Notes: generated from the sequence alone by a model not told the origin. Positions 8,199-17,004 are shown, counted from the first letter of the stretch. The stretch: DNA of 46,107 nucleotides from an uncultured Clostridia bacterium (GCA_947168565.1 CAMVMM010000018.1:1-46107); one strand, 5' to 3'. Program-made: numbers and translations.

Positions 8199-8926
8199 TT
8201 CTGCTCCTCCTGTTCTCCCTGTTCAGGAATGTCCTCGTTTTCGTATTCCTCGTCCTCGAACTCATAGTCGTCCGGGTCGGCGCTGACCTTTGCGCCCTGC
8301 TTGGGCTTGATGAACTTGATGTAGGCGAAGGCTCCGCCACCGCCCAGAGCCGCCAGCAGCAGGATCAGCACCAGGGCGCCGCCGCTGCCGGACTCCTTCT
8401 CCGGCTCCGGTTCAGGCTCCGGCTCCACCTCCGGCGCTTTCCCGGCACACTCGCTCATATTCACCGCGCAGACCGGACAGGCGGTATTTACCGCACCAGC
8501 CTGGCATTTCTCGGTGCAGGTACAAGCAGCTGGCTTTTCCTCCGTCTGTCCGTCCTCCAGCAGCGCCATCAGGTCGGCTTCATCCACCTGGTTCAAGAAG
8601 TGAACGGCGGTCTCCTTGTCCTCGTTGGCCCGGTCGATCAGGATGTAAAAATAGTTGCCCGCTTTTGTGGTCACGGTGATAAGCTGTTTGTCGCCGTAAT
8701 AATCGTCCACCAGCGTGGCGTTGCCCTCCGGGGTAAGGGGCTGGCCCTCCGGCTCCATGCCCCCGGTGGCGGGTTCCTCGGTGGGTTCCGGCGTCGTCTC
8801 GGCGGACTCTCCCGTGTAGTAGTCGCCATCCCCACCGCCCGCAAAGGCGGTGACGGAGAAGGCGGTCATGCACAGGACCACCACCGTCAGGGACGCCAAA
8901 AGGCGGAAAACTCTGTTACGCTTCAT
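8195..8926 (-). CDS. Secreted or membrane-anchored DUF4366 protein
   Basis: This 243-residue protein has a clear signal peptide (MKRNRVFRLLASLTVVVLC... ending AFA). A Pro/Glu/Thr-rich linker and a domain around ATLVDDYYGDKQLITVTTK...FYILIDRAN follow. Next come a cysteine-rich segment with seven cysteines (residues about 130-160), a Pro-Glu repeat, a C-terminal membrane helix (ALVLILLLAALGGGGAF), and an acidic cytoplasmic tail. This layout is that of DUF4366 (CD1107-like) proteins of Clostridia conjugative elements, thought to work at the cell surface in the transfer apparatus. Signal peptide plus C-terminal helix implies an extracellular domain. Exact role unknown. Confidence 0.82.
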   Translation of the reverse strand: MKRNRVFRLLASLTVVVLCMTAFSVTAFAGGGDGDYYTGESAETTPEPTEEPATGGMEPEGQPLTPEGNATLVDDYYGDKQLITVTTKAGNYFYILIDRANEDKETAVHFLNQVDEADLMALLEDGQTEEKPAACTCTEKCQAGAVNTACPVCAVNMSECAGKAPEVEPEPEPEPEKESGSGGALVLILLLAALGGGGAFAYIKFIKPKQGAKVSADPDDYEFEDEEYENEDIPEQGEQEEQN

Positions 8927-9206
8927 CTTCGCCGTCCTCCATTCCTTTCATATCCTCGTCGTCGGGGTCCGGCGCCGCCTCCGCCTCCATCATCCCGTCG
9001 GGCAGGGTGATAAGGCCGCTGGCGTAGGCCTTCAGGAAGGCGGTCAGCTCCTTGTTGTCCATGCGCACCGCCTTGACCATGCGGACGATCTCCAGGTTTT
9101 CTTCCTCGGTGAGCTGCGCCTCCAGCTCCCGAAGTCGCTTCTGCTGGGCGGAGATCTTCTCCTTCGTCTTTTCGATGTCTTTGCGAATCTTCTCAACCGT
9201 TGCCAT
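8916..9206 (-). CDS. DUF4315 small coiled-coil protein
   Basis: The start is the ATG at 9206 (MATVEKIRKDIEKT), 10 bases after AAAGGAG. The product is 96 residues. The first 45 residues form a heptad-rich coiled coil (EKIRKDIEKTKEKISAQQKR). A short globular part with ELTAFLKAYASG and a very acidic tail follow. This matches DUF4315 proteins of Tn1549-like elements, always found between the PAPS-reductase-like or wall hydrolase genes and DUF4366. The coding region overlaps the neighbours on both sides (11 bases into DUF4366, 14 bases with the upstream gene). Function is not known. Confidence 0.8.
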   Translation of the reverse strand: MATVEKIRKDIEKTKEKISAQQKRLRELEAQLTEEENLEIVRMVKAVRMDNKELTAFLKAYASGLITLPDGMMEAEAAPDPDDEDMKGMEDGEDEA

Positions 9207-9927
9207 GTGTGCAAAACTCCTTTCCAAATCGTTCTCTCCAGGAATAGTTCCGCCCCAGGCCCTTGACCGTTTTCAGGTTTTTCCGGGCGTTGTCCTCCAG
9301 CGCCAGGGCGCGGCGGAACAAATCGGGATGCTGCTCCCGCAGGGCGGTGATCTCGTCGGGTTTCATGCTGGGACAGAAAAAACAGGACGATTTTCCCGGC
9401 TGGGGCAGCCCTGCCGCCTCGATCTGCCGGATGCAATCGTCCCGCGTCCATCCCCATTCCATCAGGGGATACCACTTGCTGTATTTTCGGTCGGCCAGGT
9501 CTCCCAGCAGCACTTTGTCGCTGCGGTAGCCCTCGCCCGCGTCGTAGCCGATGAACTTGACCACCCGTTTGCCCGCCGCCCACGCCTTTTGACAGGTTGG
9601 GTAATGGTTGCAGAATTTTTCCTGCGGCCCAATCTTGTGTTTCAAAGAACACCGTTTGAAGCCGTAGGCGATGGACGGTAGGCTGCAACTTTGCAGACAT
9701 TCATCCTCCAGCGTCAGCCGTTTCCCGTCACGGGTGGTCTTATACACTCTGGTAATGGGCGGCATCCCGTGGTCCTTCAGCCAGTCATCCATCACATCCA
9801 GATAGGCGTAGGTGTGGGGATGCTCTGCCCCCGTATCCGCAAAGAGGATCAGGTCCACCGGGATACGGTGCTGGTGCAGCCCGATCAGAAGGGCGGTGCT
9901 GTTGGCGCCGCCCCCGTAGGAAACCAT
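9193..9927 (-). CDS. PAPS-reductase / adenine nucleotide alpha-hydrolase family protein
   Basis: This 244-residue protein opens with the PP-loop motif YGGGANSTALL (residues 4-14), which binds the pyrophosphate of an ATP or PAPS-like substrate. It continues with DLILFADTGAEHPHTYAYLD, typical of the PAPS-reductase/DndC fold. Cysteines cluster in CSLPSIAYGFKRC, CNHYPTC and the late CFFCPS motif, which suggests an iron-sulphur or metal site. Members of this clan activate a substrate by adenylation. Copies in conjugative elements have no proven substrate; a nucleic-acid modification or anti-defence role is inference. The gene lies within the transfer operon with tight spacing. Confidence 0.82.
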   Translation of the reverse strand: MVSYGGGANSTALLIGLHQHRIPVDLILFADTGAEHPHTYAYLDVMDDWLKDHGMPPITRVYKTTRDGKRLTLEDECLQSCSLPSIAYGFKRCSLKHKIGPQEKFCNHYPTCQKAWAAGKRVVKFIGYDAGEGYRSDKVLLGDLADRKYSKWYPLMEWGWTRDDCIRQIEAAGLPQPGKSSCFFCPSMKPDEITALREQHPDLFRRALALEDNARKNLKTVKGLGRNYSWRERFGKEFCTHGNG

Positions 9928-9948
9928 ATTGATGCTTCATCACCTCCA

Positions 9949-11838
9949 TCAGTTGTACGGCGGTCTGCCGTATGCGTAGAAATGGGACTGCCAGTAGCTT
10001 GTGTTCAGGTTGGAATACTGGATGGGATCGCCGCAATGCAGCATCATCCCGTCGCCCACATAGATACCCACATGGGACACGCCGGTTGTATCGTAGGTGC
10101 CCACGAAGAACACCAGATCGCCGGGCTGGGGGTCGGATACCGGGGTGGAAATGTTGTAGAGCCCCTGGGCGCCCAGCCGCCCGGTATTGCACAGGCCGCT
10201 GTTGGTCAGCACATAACTGACGAAGCCGCTGCAATCGAAAGAAGTGCTGGGACTGCTGCCGCCCCACACATAGGGATAACCCAGGTATTTTTCCGCCTCG
10301 GTAATGAGGGTGTTGAACCGCTCGTCCGTCAGGTATTCAGCGGGAATCTCCCAGGCGGTGGGAGGGTTGTCGATGTACTTGTTCACATACCCGGAGGACG
10401 GGAACAGATCGGGGCGGTTGCCCAGGGTGGACATATAGGTGGCATACAAGGAAAGCTGTTCCTCGCCCATCATGTAGACAGGCACATGGGAGAGGTCGAA
10501 GTTTTCCAGCGTGACGGTGCAGATGGTCCAGGTATAGGGCACCCGAACCGTATAGGTGTTGCCCTCGCTGTCCGTCCGTGTCTCCGTCCGATAGCGGGTC
10601 TCCGTGGTCACGGTTTCGGTGAGAATGTATTGCTTGTCAAAGAGGGTTTGAAGGTCGCCCTGTACCTGGTCAATGGTGAACACCCCTTCATGGAGTGCCG
10701 ACAGAATGGAGATCAGCACATAGGGGTCGTGCTCAATCTCGTCCAGATCAAAGTGATACTCGTCATAGTCGTGGGTGGCCTCGTAGGTATCCAGATACTC
10801 CCGCAATTCATCCTCTTTGGCGCAGTAGGCTTCTTCCGCCGCCAGCATGTCGGCATCCTCGGAGAGATAGGAGGACGCCATAATGTTGGACACCCCGCCG
10901 CCGAACATGGAGGAACAGGATTGCAGGGAGCCCAGCAGCATTACCAGCAGAAGACCGATGCCGCCCACGATCAACGCGCCCTTCCAATGCCGTTTCAGGA
11001 AAAGGGCGGTGCGCTTGGACTCCTGGGCGGTTTTCTTGGCCGCCTTTGCCGTGGTCTCCGCTGTTTTCCCGGCCTGGGCGGTCTTGCCCGCCGCCCGGTA
11101 TGCCGCCGCATATTGCTTTTGCAGCTTCCGTTTCTGCCACAGGCGGGAGATGGGATTGGATGCAAGCTGGGGGTTCTCCGCCACGGCTTTCCGATAGTAG
11201 AAATCCGCATTGGCCTTGACCGCCGCCTGCTCCGCCTTTGCCGCGTCCCGCCAGGGTTTCAGCTTGCGTTCCGCCCGCCAGTTCTGGACACGGCGGTTTC
11301 CGTAGCCCACAGCCTTCTCAAAGCTACGTTCCCCCAGGTGGCCCGACTGGACGCCGGAATTTTCCTGCTCCACCTCTCGGACCTTGCCGTGGATGGCTGC
11401 GCCTGCCTCCTGGATGGGGCGGGACAGCGGATTGGCATGTTGGGGGGATGGCAGTTTGGATGGAACAGCGGTCTTTGCCGCGTCCAGCCGGTCCGCCGCC
11501 TTGTCCGACTTGCGGATGGCCCCTTGCAGCTCCGGCTTGGCCTGGTCCGCCTCGGAAAACTGCAATCGGGAGGATGGACGGCCCGCTGCCGCCTCGCCCT
11601 CCCGATAGGTTCTGCGCTGTTTCCGGCGCTTCTTCTTGGCTGCTGCCTGTTCCCGGTGCAGTTCCACACGATCCACTACTTTCCCAGCGGCACCCGCCGT
11701 GTCGCCGGAGGCGGAATGGTCCTGCTCCGGCGTCCGGTCAGAGGGATAGGTCGTCTCGCCCGTAACCAGATTGACGGATACTGCCCCGTCACGGGTCATC
11801 TTCTGCGCCTCCTTTTCGGGGGCTTTCCATTCTTTCAA
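9949..11838 (-). CDS. NlpC/P60-type cell wall hydrolase of the transfer apparatus (CD1108-like)
   Basis: This 629-residue protein has a long charged N-terminal cytoplasmic part rich in Ala, Lys and Arg (about 1-280). One membrane helix follows at about 284-306 (GALIVGGIGLLLVMLLG), then a linker, then a C-terminal NlpC/P60 peptidase domain. The catalytic cysteine is C536 in FDCSGFV and the histidine H589 in VSHVGIYVG. This is the VirB1-like peptidoglycan hydrolase of Gram-positive conjugation systems, which opens the wall for the channel. Length and order match other CD1108-family proteins. It overlaps the methyltransferase stop codon by four bases. Confidence 0.9.
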   Translation of the reverse strand: MKEWKAPEKEAQKMTRDGAVSVNLVTGETTYPSDRTPEQDHSASGDTAGAAGKVVDRVELHREQAAAKKKRRKQRRTYREGEAAAGRPSSRLQFSEADQAKPELQGAIRKSDKAADRLDAAKTAVPSKLPSPQHANPLSRPIQEAGAAIHGKVREVEQENSGVQSGHLGERSFEKAVGYGNRRVQNWRAERKLKPWRDAAKAEQAAVKANADFYYRKAVAENPQLASNPISRLWQKRKLQKQYAAAYRAAGKTAQAGKTAETTAKAAKKTAQESKRTALFLKRHWKGALIVGGIGLLLVMLLGSLQSCSSMFGGGVSNIMASSYLSEDADMLAAEEAYCAKEDELREYLDTYEATHDYDEYHFDLDEIEHDPYVLISILSALHEGVFTIDQVQGDLQTLFDKQYILTETVTTETRYRTETRTDSEGNTYTVRVPYTWTICTVTLENFDLSHVPVYMMGEEQLSLYATYMSTLGNRPDLFPSSGYVNKYIDNPPTAWEIPAEYLTDERFNTLITEAEKYLGYPYVWGGSSPSTSFDCSGFVSYVLTNSGLCNTGRLGAQGLYNISTPVSDPQPGDLVFFVGTYDTTGVSHVGIYVGDGMMLHCGDPIQYSNLNTSYWQSHFYAYGRPPYN

Positions 11839-12857
11839 GGTGCGTCACCTCCTGTTCCATAGGGGCAGATGTCGGCACACGCCCCGGTTTCGATCATGGC
11901 GATGTACTGGAAAATGGGATAGGCCTGGGGCGGGCAGACCGCGTTCCCCAGGGTTTTCAGCCGCAGCGCCCGGTTGTCCGTGTCCTCGGTCATGCGGGGG
12001 ACTCCTTCGGGCTCGGCACGCCAAAGGATGCGTCCGTCCATTTCGGGGGGAATCCCATGAGCCATTCCACCCAGTCCGGGTTCAGCGCCGCTTTCTCGGA
12101 AAGGGGCTGCTCCTGCCGGATCACCTGAGCCGACAGGTTGGAGGACGGGGATTTGTCCCGGAAGGCCGCCGGTTTCAGGGTGGAACGGTAGCCCTCCGAT
12201 GCTGCCGGGGTCAGATAGAACACCGCCGCCGACAGGGACAGGCTCCAGATCGACCCGTCCTTGTTCCGCTTGCGGAATATCCCATTGTCCGACAGGAACA
12301 CATCCAGGCTGGCAGCATCCCGCCCCGTGGATTTGTCGGAGGCAAGGGGTGTGGGAAACATCAGCCGCGACGATAAAAGTTCGCTGGCGCTCATGCCATG
12401 CGCCGACGCCGCAAGCCGGAAATACGAATGGGAGAACAGCGTATCCCGCTTTTGCCAGGTCAAAAATCGTTTTGTCGAGCCCCATATTGATGAAGCCAGC
12501 AACATTTTCCCCAAGCACCCAACGGGGCCGCAGTTCGGCAATAACGCGGCACATCTCCGGCCACAGGTAGCGTTCATCCGCAAAGCCCCGCCGTTTTCCT
12601 GCGGTGGAGAAAGGCTGGCACGGGAATCCGCCGGAGAGGATGGTAATGGTTTCAAGTCCTGTTTTTTCAAAAAACGCCTCCTTCGTGAATGTGGTGATGT
12701 CGCGGAACTTCGGCACATCCGGCCAATGTTTTTGCAGGATGGAATAGGGATAGTCCGCCCACTCGCATTGACAGACCGTTTCAAAGCCCGCCGCCTCCGC
12801 CGCAAGGTCCAGCCCGCCGATGCCGGAAAACAGGCTGACATGGGTGAGCTTATTCAT
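11835..12857 (-). CDS. DNA cytosine-5 methyltransferase
   Basis: This 340-residue C5 methyltransferase has motif I (LFSGIGGLDLA), motif IV with catalytic C80 (GGFPCQPFS), motif VI (GENVAG), motif VIII (RQRTFIVA) and motif X (LGNAVCPPQ near the C-terminus). It would methylate element DNA and so protect it from host restriction. The section between motifs VIII and X (about 12,000-12,340) has weak codon bias in this frame, while a second frame there reads like the C-terminal half of another methyltransferase class. The full frame is nevertheless open and contains both terminal motifs. Target sequence unknown. It overlaps its neighbours by 4 and 8 bases. Confidence 0.87.
   Translation of the reverse strand: MNKLTHVSLFSGIGGLDLAAEAAGFETVCQCEWADYPYSILQKHWPDVPKFRDITTFTKEAFFEKTGLETITILSGGFPCQPFSTAGKRRGFADERYLWPEMCRVIAELRPRWVLGENVAGFINMGLDKTIFDLAKAGYAVLPFVFPACGVGAWHERQRTFIVAADVSHTPCLRQIHGAGCCQPGCVPVGQWDIPQAEQGRVDLEPVPVGGGVLSDPGSIGGLPFHPETGGLPGQIPVLQPVGSGDPAGAAPFRESGAEPGLGGMAHGIPPEMDGRILWRAEPEGVPRMTEDTDNRALRLKTLGNAVCPPQAYPIFQYIAMIETGACADICPYGTGGDAP
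11990..12361 (-). other. Second-frame methyltransferase-like C-terminal segment inside the C5 methyltransferase gene
   Basis: In the alternative frame on the same strand, the stretch from the ATG at 12361 to the TGA at 11990 reads FPTPLASDKSTG, then FRKRNKDGSIWSLSLSAAV, and later LNPDWVEWLMGFPPKWTD. These are hallmark segments of the target-recognition half of a different C5 methyltransferase class. Third codon positions in this frame are mostly G or C, like the rest of the element, whereas in the main frame they are about half. The frame stays open upstream to 12841. Whether it is translated, and by frameshifting or internal start, is not visible. Confidence 0.5.
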
Positions 12858-13470
12858 GGCTGATCTGCTCCCCAGGGATCAGCTCCGCCCGGAACCGCTT
12901 GATGACCGCCGCCTCCAATTCATCCTGACAAAAGTTGCTGTCAGCGGAAAGACCCAGCTTGCGGCGCAGCCTGTTCAGCGTCTTTTCATAGTTCCCGTAT
13001 TTCTTTTGCAGTCGGAGAAAATCTTTCTCGTTCTGTGCCTGCGACAGACACTTGGCGATGCTGTACCAGGTTACCAGGAACATGTGCAGTTCGCTCACCA
13101 GCAGCCGGAATCCGCTGCCGGGGATCAGATAGTGTTCCTCCTGGCGGCCGCCGCCCGGTTCGGGTTCGTCGTCCTCACACTCCACATAGAAGGCGTCCAG
13201 CTCGCACAGCTCCCGCGCCTTCATCCCGGCAAGGTCCGCCTTGTCGCCGAACACCAGGTAACGGCCGGGAATGTTCCAGGCGTCAAACTTGTCATCGGCG
13301 ATCTGGCCGTACCGCTTCGCCGCCGCAATGAACGCCTCCACATCCTCCCGGTCCTTGATTTTTCCGGCAAGGAAGGCAAGCTGATGAAGCAGCCCGTAGA
13401 GATGCACTTCCTCGTCGATATGTGCCTCATAGGTCTTTTCCTCGATGACATACAGCTTTTCCTGTTCCAT
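12850..13470 (-). CDS. Conserved element protein of unknown function
   Basis: I place the start at the ATG at 13470 (MEQEKLYVIEEKTYEAH), after AAGGA-type purines; upstream codons give a low-complexity extension. The product is 206 residues, acidic in the N-terminal half and basic in the last 70 residues, with two likely helical blocks (LYGLLHQLAFLAGKI and the C-terminal LQKKYGNYEKTLNRLRRKLG). It begins 5 bases before the end of the antirepressor gene region and overlaps the methyltransferase start by 8 bases. I do not recognise a family. Its conserved place between antirepressor and methyltransferase suggests an element-specific DNA-related role, which is inference. Confidence 0.6.
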   Translation of the reverse strand: MEQEKLYVIEEKTYEAHIDEEVHLYGLLHQLAFLAGKIKDREDVEAFIAAAKRYGQIADDKFDAWNIPGRYLVFGDKADLAGMKARELCELDAFYVECEDDEPEPGGGRQEEHYLIPGSGFRLLVSELHMFLVTWYSIAKCLSQAQNEKDFLRLQKKYGNYEKTLNRLRRKLGLSADSNFCQDELEAAVIKRFRAELIPGEQISHE

Positions 13471-13474
13471 ATCC

Positions 13475-14236
13475 TTATCCCATCCTTTCCTTCCATTCCA
13501 GCCGCATTTGCCCATCATCCAGCAGCAGACGGATCACATTTTTGCCCTGGGGCGTAATCAAGGTCTGCTGTCCAAAATGCCCATATTTCCAGAAGTCCTT
13601 CACACGGAATAATCCGTTATTGGAGGGCTTGGCATAGGGCAGAAGGTATCCGGCCGGGCAGCGGTACAGAAATCCCGCGTCCATCAGGAAACGGCAAAAC
13701 GCACGCTCCCCGATTTGCAGTTCTTTCGCCGTGGCTCGGATATTGGTGCAGTTTTCTTCATGGACAAAGGCGTCATAAAAATCTGCTTTCGGCCGCAGCC
13801 GTTCCACCTCGCCGGAGAGCTGCCGGTTTTTCTCATGCTCGGCAAGAAGCTGGTCGGCAAAAGCCAGCAATATTTCCGGTTTTTCCGCCGCCTGCTCCAG
13901 AAGGGAGGCAGTCATGTACCCGCCCGTCTTGCGGATCATGGGGAGAACTTCGTCAAACACCCATTTTTCAAAGCGTTCCGCACCAGGCAGCCGACTATGA
14001 ACGATCAGGCGGTACACATCACCCTCCGGGATGAATGTCAATTCCTGTACGCCTCCTTCTGTAAGGGCGCCCCGTTTCAGGGCCCCCTTACAATGCGTAT
14101 TGATGGCGTTCCTCGGTTTTGCATATCCCAGGGCTTTCGCAACATCAAATCCGCAAAACAGATAATTGCCGTTTTCTTCGATCACTCGGATGCTGCCAAA
14201 TTCGCGGTTATTGAAAACCGCCATCTTGTTATCCAT
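13475..14236 (-). CDS. Phage-type antirepressor (Bro-N plus KilA-C/ANT)
   Basis: The start is the ATG at 14236 (MDNKMAVFNNREFG), which overlaps the virB4 stop codon. The product is 253 residues. The N-terminal Bro-N domain runs to about residue 110 (GSIRVIEENGNYLFCGFDVAKALGY, then GVQELTFIPEGDVYRLIVHS, then FEKWVFDEVLPMIRKTGGY). A C-terminal ANT/KilA-C-like domain follows (LRPKADFYDAFVHEENC, IRATAKELQIGERAFCRFL). Such proteins usually lift repression in phages by binding DNA or repressor. Here the gene sits in the middle of a type IV secretion operon, so it may adjust expression of the element or antagonise resident repressors. Confidence 0.88.
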   Translation of the reverse strand: MDNKMAVFNNREFGSIRVIEENGNYLFCGFDVAKALGYAKPRNAINTHCKGALKRGALTEGGVQELTFIPEGDVYRLIVHSRLPGAERFEKWVFDEVLPMIRKTGGYMTASLLEQAAEKPEILLAFADQLLAEHEKNRQLSGEVERLRPKADFYDAFVHEENCTNIRATAKELQIGERAFCRFLMDAGFLYRCPAGYLLPYAKPSNNGLFRVKDFWKYGHFGQQTLITPQGKNVIRLLLDDGQMRLEWKERMG

Positions 14237-16652
14237 TCTGGTCCTCCTTTTCGTCGTCCACAGTTTCGTGTGCAACCTCGCTGGGCTTGGTGGTGAGCAA
14301 TTTATAGAGCTCGGTGTCTTTCGGGAAGTCATCCGCAAAGGGCAGGATGACATTGTTGAAGAACAGCAGCCCGTGGCCCGGCTCGGAGTTGGTCACATAG
14401 GCAAGCTGCTCCGATGAAATGTTCAGCCGCTCCGCCAGTATCTTCCGGTCTCCCGCCGCCTGGTTGAGCATATAGATGAAGTCGCTGTTTTCCAGGATGT
14501 TTTCGATCTCCGGGGAGGAAAGCAGGTCTTTGGGGTTCTGGGTCGCCCCGGTAGGGATACCGCCCCATTTTCTGAACCGTTTCCAAATCTCGGCGCTGTA
14601 TGCGGCGGTCTGTTCCTCCTTCAGCAAAAGGTGGAACTCGTCCACGAAATACCAGGTGGAGCGCCCGATAGCCCGGTTGATGGTAACGGTGTTCCACACC
14701 GCATCCTGAACAATGAGCATCCCCGGCTTTTTCAGGTTCTTGCCCAGGCCCTTGATGTCAAAGCAGACAAGGCGGTTGGAGATGTCCACGGTGGTACGGT
14801 GGTTGAAGAAGTTCAGCGAACCGTTCACATAGAGGTCCAGCGCCTGGGCCACTCGGTCGGCCTCCGGGATGTGCTGGGACAGAAGGGCGTTCATCAGGTC
14901 GCCCAGAATGGGCATATTCTCTGGCCGGGGATCGGCAAAGTAGGGCTGGTAGATCATCTGTACCGCCCGGTCAATGACGGTTTTCTCGATGGCCTCCAGC
15001 CCCGTCTTGCTGCCCATGATGAGCTCGCAGAAGGATAAGACGAAATCACTTTTCAGCGCCAGCGGGTTTTCTTCCTCGGAGTAGTTGAGGTTGATGTCCA
15101 GAGGGTTCACATAGTCGGTGCTGGACGGGGACAGCCGGATCACCTGACCGCCCAATCGCTTCACCAGGGGCGAATACTCGTCCTCCGGGTCGCAGATGAT
15201 GACATTATCCTGGGTCATCAGCATGATAAAGGTGATCTCCCGCTTGCAGCTCATGGATTTGCCGCTGCCGGGGGTGCCGAACACAAGACCGTTGGGACAG
15301 CGGGATTGCTTGCGGTCCAGCAGGATCATGTTATTGGAAAGGGCGTTGAGCCCGTAGTACATGGCGTCGCCGCCCATGAACACCTCCTGGGTGACGAAGG
15401 GGACGAACACCGCCAGGGCCGAAGTGGTCAGGCTCCGTTCTATCTTGATGCGGTTGAGCCCCAGGGGAAGGCTGCTCATAAGCCCGTCCTCCTGCTGGAA
15501 GTCCAGCCGGGTCAGAAGGCAGTTATAGGTCTGGGCGACGCTGGCCGCCTGGGATACGGCGATCTCCAGCTTTTGACGGGTCTCCGCCGTGTGCAGCACC
15601 AGGAAGGTCATGTTGAACATTCTCTCGTTGCGGGATTGCAGGTCGGTGAGCAGGTCCTTTGCCGCGCCGCCGTATGTAGAGAGGTCCGAAGGAAGGATGT
15701 CCATATCGTAGCCGCTGCGCACCGCCCGCTTCTGCTCCTGTATCTTCATGGCGTCCAGGTCGGTGATCTTCCGCTTGACCATTTTGATGGCCTCGTTCTG
15801 GTTGATGCCCCGGATGTGCATGGTCACCATGATATTTCCGTCCGCCTCCATGAAGTCGGTGAGGATACGGTCGTGCATCTCGGGCGCCAGGATTTGCAGG
15901 AAGGACACCGCCCCATACCGCTTTCCGATGCGGAAGGTGCGGGTCTCCCCGAAGTGGAAGGAGGACGGAGAAATGAAGTCCTTCACCGAAAGGCCGCTGG
16001 CCGGGAGCCAGTCCCATTCAAAGGCGAACTGCCCGCCCTCCGGGTGGAGGATGTTGTAAAGCAGCTCCAGCCGCTCCTTTCCATCCAGCACATGAGCGGC
16101 CGCACCCATGACCTTGAAGCGGTTGAGGGTGTCGGTCTCAATGCGGGCAAACCGCGCCCGGGCCGCAGGGAGGTTCTCCGCCTCGATGGTCAGGGTCACA
16201 TACTTGGTTTTCACATAGCCGTTGTTGCCCCGCTTGTACTGCATCCGCAGGATGTCCACCGCCTCGTCCCGGATGGGGTCCAGGTCGTTGCCCTGCCTGC
16301 GGATGCCGAACATTTCATCGGCGGCGCTGCCTCCGCTGCGACTGTCCAAAGAGACCTGAACACCGATGGAGGGGTCGTAGCCGTTGTAGAAATCGCAGAG
16401 GCTTTCAAAGATGCTCCGCTGATCCTCCGGCCCCGCCAGGCGGTAATTCACATCCTCAAAGGCAATGGTCTTGGAGAAGGCGCCGCCCTCCAGCCTGCAC
16501 AGACCGTCCGGGAACATATTCTGAAACGGGATGCTGTCCTGCACCGTATGGGCTTTTCCGTCGCCCTTCGCCTGCCGGATCACCGCCTCGATCTGCTTGC
16601 GCTCGGCACGGGTGAGCTTACGCTTTGCCGGTTTTTCTGCCTTTTCTCGCAA
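14229..16652 (-). CDS. virB4: VirB4-type conjugation ATPase
   Basis: This 807-residue protein is the energising ATPase of the type IV secretion channel. It has Walker A GTPGSGKSMSC at about residues 457-467, Walker B VIICDPEDEY about 30 residues further on, and the late TWYFVDEFHLLL segment near residue 665. The N-terminal half contains GGAFSKTIAFEDVNY and SLDSRS, which match Gram-positive VirB4/TraE proteins. It acts at the inner face of the membrane with PrgI, VirB6 and VirD4. The gene overlaps prgI by 35 bases and the antirepressor by 8. No lesion is seen. Confidence 0.95.
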   Translation of the reverse strand: MREKAEKPAKRKLTRAERKQIEAVIRQAKGDGKAHTVQDSIPFQNMFPDGLCRLEGGAFSKTIAFEDVNYRLAGPEDQRSIFESLCDFYNGYDPSIGVQVSLDSRSGGSAADEMFGIRRQGNDLDPIRDEAVDILRMQYKRGNNGYVKTKYVTLTIEAENLPAARARFARIETDTLNRFKVMGAAAHVLDGKERLELLYNILHPEGGQFAFEWDWLPASGLSVKDFISPSSFHFGETRTFRIGKRYGAVSFLQILAPEMHDRILTDFMEADGNIMVTMHIRGINQNEAIKMVKRKITDLDAMKIQEQKRAVRSGYDMDILPSDLSTYGGAAKDLLTDLQSRNERMFNMTFLVLHTAETRQKLEIAVSQAASVAQTYNCLLTRLDFQQEDGLMSSLPLGLNRIKIERSLTTSALAVFVPFVTQEVFMGGDAMYYGLNALSNNMILLDRKQSRCPNGLVFGTPGSGKSMSCKREITFIMLMTQDNVIICDPEDEYSPLVKRLGGQVIRLSPSSTDYVNPLDINLNYSEEENPLALKSDFVLSFCELIMGSKTGLEAIEKTVIDRAVQMIYQPYFADPRPENMPILGDLMNALLSQHIPEADRVAQALDLYVNGSLNFFNHRTTVDISNRLVCFDIKGLGKNLKKPGMLIVQDAVWNTVTINRAIGRSTWYFVDEFHLLLKEEQTAAYSAEIWKRFRKWGGIPTGATQNPKDLLSSPEIENILENSDFIYMLNQAAGDRKILAERLNISSEQLAYVTNSEPGHGLLFFNNVILPFADDFPKDTELYKLLTTKPSEVAHETVDDEKEDQNG

Positions 16653-17004
16653 TCCGCTTCACCTCCTGTTCCAGTTGGGATTGCCGCACCAGGGCGGAAT
16701 AGAGATTGTTTGTCTGGTAGATGCGTACCTTCGGCCGGATGAATTTGTTCTGGATCAGATGCCCCAGGAACACTTCCAGCGGCTGCCCGTTCTTCTCATA
16801 CATGGCGAACAGGAAAAAGGGCAGCATCACCAGGATCATGCACAGCGCCGCCGTGGTAGTTCCCAGGCTCGCCTTTGCCAAAAAGAAAAGCGGCACGCCT
16901 ACCAGCGCCGCCGCTCCGAAACAGATCACTTGTCGTTTGGTCAGCCCGAACAGGACCTTGCTCTGTATCCGACTCAGGTCCTTCGGGATTGTTACATAAG
17001 CCAA
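16618..17004 (-). CDS. prgI: PrgI-family membrane protein (VirB3-like)
   Basis: This 128-residue protein starts with TTG at 17004, about 8 bases after GGAGGTG. It begins AYVTIPKDLSRIQSKVLFGLTKRQ, the hallmark of PrgI proteins. Two membrane helices follow (about residues 27-48 and 50-70), then a cytoplasmic part ending in a strongly basic tail (VKRIARKGRKTGKA). PrgI and VirB4 are partners in Gram-positive type IV secretion systems, which agrees with the overlap of the two genes here. The ribosome site lies inside the end of the broken radical SAM gene. Confidence 0.92.
   Translation of the reverse strand: MAYVTIPKDLSRIQSKVLFGLTKRQVICFGAAALVGVPLFFLAKASLGTTTAALCMILVMLPFFLFAMYEKNGQPLEVFLGHLIQNKFIRPKVRIYQTNNLYSALVRQSQLEQEVKRIARKGRKTGKA

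Noticed and set aside
9691-11862. 723-codon + strand frame opposite the NlpC/P60 hydrolase
   Set aside because: It is antisense to a clear gene, with no recognisable domain and biased composition.
15306-16742. 478-codon + strand frame opposite virB4
   Set aside because: It is antisense to virB4, with no domain features.
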